Shown in pieces: positions 62,013 through 64,000 of a stretch of 64,000 nt of DNA (its first letter is position 1; each line of letters opens with the position of its first letter). The DNA comes from Pseudoalteromonas sp. T1lg23B (GTDB taxonomy: Bacteria; Pseudomonadota; Gammaproteobacteria; Enterobacterales; Alteromonadaceae). The notes under the pieces are model-generated. The model worked only from the letters and a program-made list of their open reading frames with translations, ran no database searches and had not been told where the DNA came from. The DNA is taken from contig NZ_PQBZ01000034.1 in assembly GCF_002964665.1 (NCBI RefSeq), positions 434,429-498,428 of the forward strand, written 5' to 3'. The position numbers and the translations under genes were made by a program.

Positions 62013-63178
62013 TATTTGCCCTCCGCAGCAGCAACAACTTTCTCAGCAGCATCTGTTAGTGATTCTGCAGCGATAATGTCAAGGTCAGAGTTAGCTAGAA
62101 CTTCACGACCTAGTTCAGCATTAGTACCTTCTAAACGTACAACTACTGGTACTTGAACGCCTACTTCTTTAACCGCACCAATGATACCTTCTGCGATCAT
62201 GTCACAACGAACGATACCACCGAAGATGTTAACAAGTACTGCTTTAACATTGTCATCAGAAAGGATGATCTTAAATGCTTCAGCTACACGCTCTTTAGTC
62301 GCGCCGCCACCAACATCTAGGAAGTTAGCTGGCTTACCGCCGTGTAGGTTTACGATGTCCATAGTACCCATCGCTAGGCCTGCACCGTTAACCATACAAC
62401 CTACGTTACCGTCTAGAGCAACATAGTTAAGCTCGAAGCTTGCTGCGTGAGCTTCACGCGCATCTTCTTGCGAAGGGTCGTGGAATTCACGGATCTTAGG
62501 CTGACGGAACAATGCGTTGCCGTCTACACCGATTTTACCGTCAAGACAGTGAAGGTTGCCTTGATCAGTGATTACTAGAGGATTGATCTCTAATAGTGCG
62601 AAATCGTGGTCGTTAAACATCGTTGCAAGACCCATGAAGATCTTAACAAACTGTTTAATCTGTGCTGGGTTTAGACCTAGTTTGAAGCCTAACTCACGAC
62701 CTTGGTAAGGCTGTGGGCCAACTAGTGGATCAATTTCAGCTTTATGAATTAGCTCTGGTGTTTCTTCTGCAACAGTTTCGATTTCAACACCACCTTCAGT
62801 AGATGCCATGAAAACGACTTTGCGAGTTGCACGGTCTACTACAGCACCTAGGTATAATTCGTTCGCGATGTCTGTGCAGCTCTCAACTAAGATTTTAGCT
62901 ACTGGCTGGCCTTTTTCGTCTGTTTGGTAAGTTACTAAGTTCTTACCTAACCAGTTTTCAGCGAATGCGCGAATTTCTTCTTTGCTATCGGCAAGCTTAA
63001 CACCGCCCGCTTTACCACGGCCACCGGCGTGTACTTGACATTTAACTACCCATTTGTCGCCGCCGATTTTAGCAGCTGCTTCTACCGCTTCTTGAGGTGT
63101 ATCACAAGCGAAACCCTCAGATACTGGCAAACCATAGTCGGCAAATAGTTGTTTTGCCTGATACTCATGCAAATTCAT
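62012..63178 (-). CDS. sucC: Succinyl-CoA synthetase beta subunit (ADP-forming)
   Basis: The beta subunit of succinyl-CoA synthetase, 388 residues as in E. coli. It starts [19 protein letters not shown]. The ATP-grasp domain includes [24 protein letters not shown] and [13 protein letters not shown]. The C-terminal half has [14 protein letters not shown] and [14 protein letters not shown], which receive the phosphohistidine of SucD. It precedes sucD in the same operon. Between it and sucB lies a strong terminator, so some transcripts probably start in the 178-base gap. Confidence 0.97.
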   Translation of the reverse strand: MNLHEYQAKQLFADYGLPVSEGFACDTPQEAVEAAAKIGGDKWVVKCQVHAGGRGKAGGVKLADSKEEIRAFAENWLGKNLVTYQTDEKGQPVAKILVESCTDIANELYLGAVVDRATRKVVFMASTEGGVEIETVAEETPELIHKAEIDPLVGPQPYQGRELGFKLGLNPAQIKQFVKIFMGLATMFNDHDFALLEINPLVITDQGNLHCLDGKIGVDGNALFRQPKIREFHDPSQEDAREAHAASFELNYVALDGNVGCMVNGAGLAMGTMDIVNLHGGKPANFLDVGGGATKERVAEAFKIILSDDNVKAVLVNIFGGIVRCDMIAEGIIGAVKEVGVQVPVVVRLEGTNAELGREVLANSDLDIIAAESLTDAAEKVVAAAEGK

Positions 63179-63302
63179 GATGCTTTATCCAATTTCTTAT
63201 ACTAAAAAAGCTGAATATTTATGCAAATAATCAGCTATCCCAAATTGCGCTCCTAGTATAGATCCCAAGGCTTACGATGAAAACCCTAGTTAGACCAAAG
63301 GC

Positions 63303-63337
63303 GCAAAAAAAAAGCTGTATGAACGAACATACAGCTT
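63303..63337 (-). terminator. Rho-independent terminator after sucB
   Basis: The perfect 10-bp stem AAGCTGTATG/CATACAGCTT (63312-63321 and 63328-63337) has a 6-base loop. On the minus strand a run of seven further T residues follows. It lies between sucB and sucC. Confidence 0.88.
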
Positions 63338-63356
63338 AATATCTAATCAATTATGA

Positions 63357-64000
63357 TTATACGTCTAGTAATAGACGCGTAGGATCTTCTAATAGCTCTT
63401 TAATTGTCACTAAGAAACCTACTGACTCTTTACCATCAATTTGACGGTGGTCGTAGCTTAATGCCAAATACATCATAGGTAAGATTTCTACTTTACCGTT
63501 AACAGCCATTGGGCGGTCTTGGATTTTATGCATACCTAAGATTGAAGACTGAGGTAAGTTGATGATTGGCGTTGAAAGCAATGAACCAAACACACCACCA
63601 TTGGTGATAGTGAAGTTACCGCCAGTCATGTCTTCTACTGTTAGTTTACCGTCACGACCTTTAAGCGCTAGCTCACGGATACCTTTTTCAATCTCAGCAA
63701 CTGATAGCTTGTCACAGTCACGTAATACTGGTGTTACTAGACCACGTGGTGTAGATACCGCGATGCTGATATCGAAGTAGTTGTGATAAACAATGTCATC
63801 GCCGTCAATTGATGCATTAACTTCAGGGAAACGTTTAAGTGCTTCAGTCACCGCTTTCACATAGAAAGACATGAAACCTAAACGAATACCGTGACGCTTT
63901 TCAAATACTTCTTGATACTGCTTACGAAGGTCCATGATTGGTTTCATGTTCACTTCGTTGAACGTCGTCAACATCGCTGTTGAGTTTTTAGCTTCAAGTA
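63357..64000 (-). CDS. sucB: Dihydrolipoyllysine-residue succinyltransferase (2-oxoglutarate dehydrogenase E2), C-terminal part
   Basis: The E2 core of 2-oxoglutarate dehydrogenase transfers the succinyl group from lipoyl-lysine to CoA. About 214 residues of the catalytic domain are present, from [18 protein letters not shown] to [13 protein letters not shown]. They include [14 protein letters not shown] and the catalytic His-Asp motif [16 protein letters not shown]. The lipoyl and peripheral-binding domains lie beyond the window edge. The usual order sucA-sucB-sucC-sucD is implied. Confidence 0.97.
   Translation of the reverse strand, partial: LEAKNSTAMLTTFNEVNMKPIMDLRKQYQEVFEKRHGIRLGFMSFYVKAVTEALKRFPEVNASIDGDDIVYHNYFDISIAVSTPRGLVTPVLRDCDKLSVAEIEKGIRELALKGRDGKLTVEDMTGGNFTITNGGVFGSLLSTPIINLPQSSILGMHKIQDRPMAVNGKVEILPMMYLALSYDHRQIDGKESVGFLVTIKELLEDPTRLLLDV

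Overview
The window looks like chromosome from a marine gammaproteobacterium of the Alteromonadales, most likely Pseudoalteromonas or a close relative. This is inferred from the moderately low GC content, abundant TonB-dependent receptors, large secreted proteases with C-terminal PPC domains, and E. coli-like protein sequences (SucBCD, RsmF, LdhA, ribE beside a MATE pump). No database search was possible. No rRNA, CRISPR array, integrase, transposase or prophage was seen.

Layout. 0-3 kb: the 5' end of riboflavin synthase, divergent from a MATE pump and a DUF3080-type lipoprotein, then two tandem tRNA-Val(GAC) genes with a clear promoter. 3-9.7 kb: two secreted proteases (M6 and S8), a patatin-like lipase and a periplasmic binding protein. 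9.8-20.8 kb: an OsmC-YcaO fusion, a NIT-domain chemoreceptor, sbcB, a beta-hydroxyacid dehydrogenase, glutathione peroxidase-ldhA, an EamA exporter and a second binding protein. 20.8-29.7 kb: a hybrid histidine kinase, a TonB receptor broken by one frameshift, and an unassigned three-gene set (large FAD oxidoreductase, acetoacetate decarboxylase-like protein, small alpha/beta hydrolase). 30-34.6 kb: ccoG behind a good sigma-54 promoter with tandem enhancer-like sites that recur upstream of the adjacent sigma-54 activator gene, then a GlxA-type regulator divergent from a MAPEG-like protein. 34.7-36.1 kb: rsmF.

36.4-42.6 kb is a complete-looking hydroxyproline catabolic locus. It has epimerase, D-hydroxyproline oxidase, deaminase and ketoglutarate semialdehyde dehydrogenase, plus an M24 Xaa-Pro-type peptidase, divergent around a perfect GntR-like palindrome. 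At 42.6-43.7 kb a ParD-like protein with a pentapeptide repeat is translationally coupled to a type I methionyl aminopeptidase, behind an 18-bp-arm inverted repeat that contains its ribosome binding site.

43.9-61 kb: a TonB receptor, then dnaE2 with its own LexA box, then about 8.6 kb of plus-strand genes, then imuB-imuA (minus strand) with a second LexA box. The SOS mutasome cassette imuA-imuB-dnaE2 is thus split by an island. The island holds a TonB receptor, a compact RiPP cluster, and a lipoprotein gene frameshifted in its signal peptide. The RiPP cluster has a 53-aa precursor with a GG leader, an MvdD/GwsG-like ATP-grasp ligase, a tiny ORF with a very strong Shine-Dalgarno, a SPASM-only maturase, and an exported ChaN/EreA-like putative hydrolase. 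It resembles the grasp-with-spasm class and is the most notable system here. The window ends with sucD, sucC and the 3' part of sucB.
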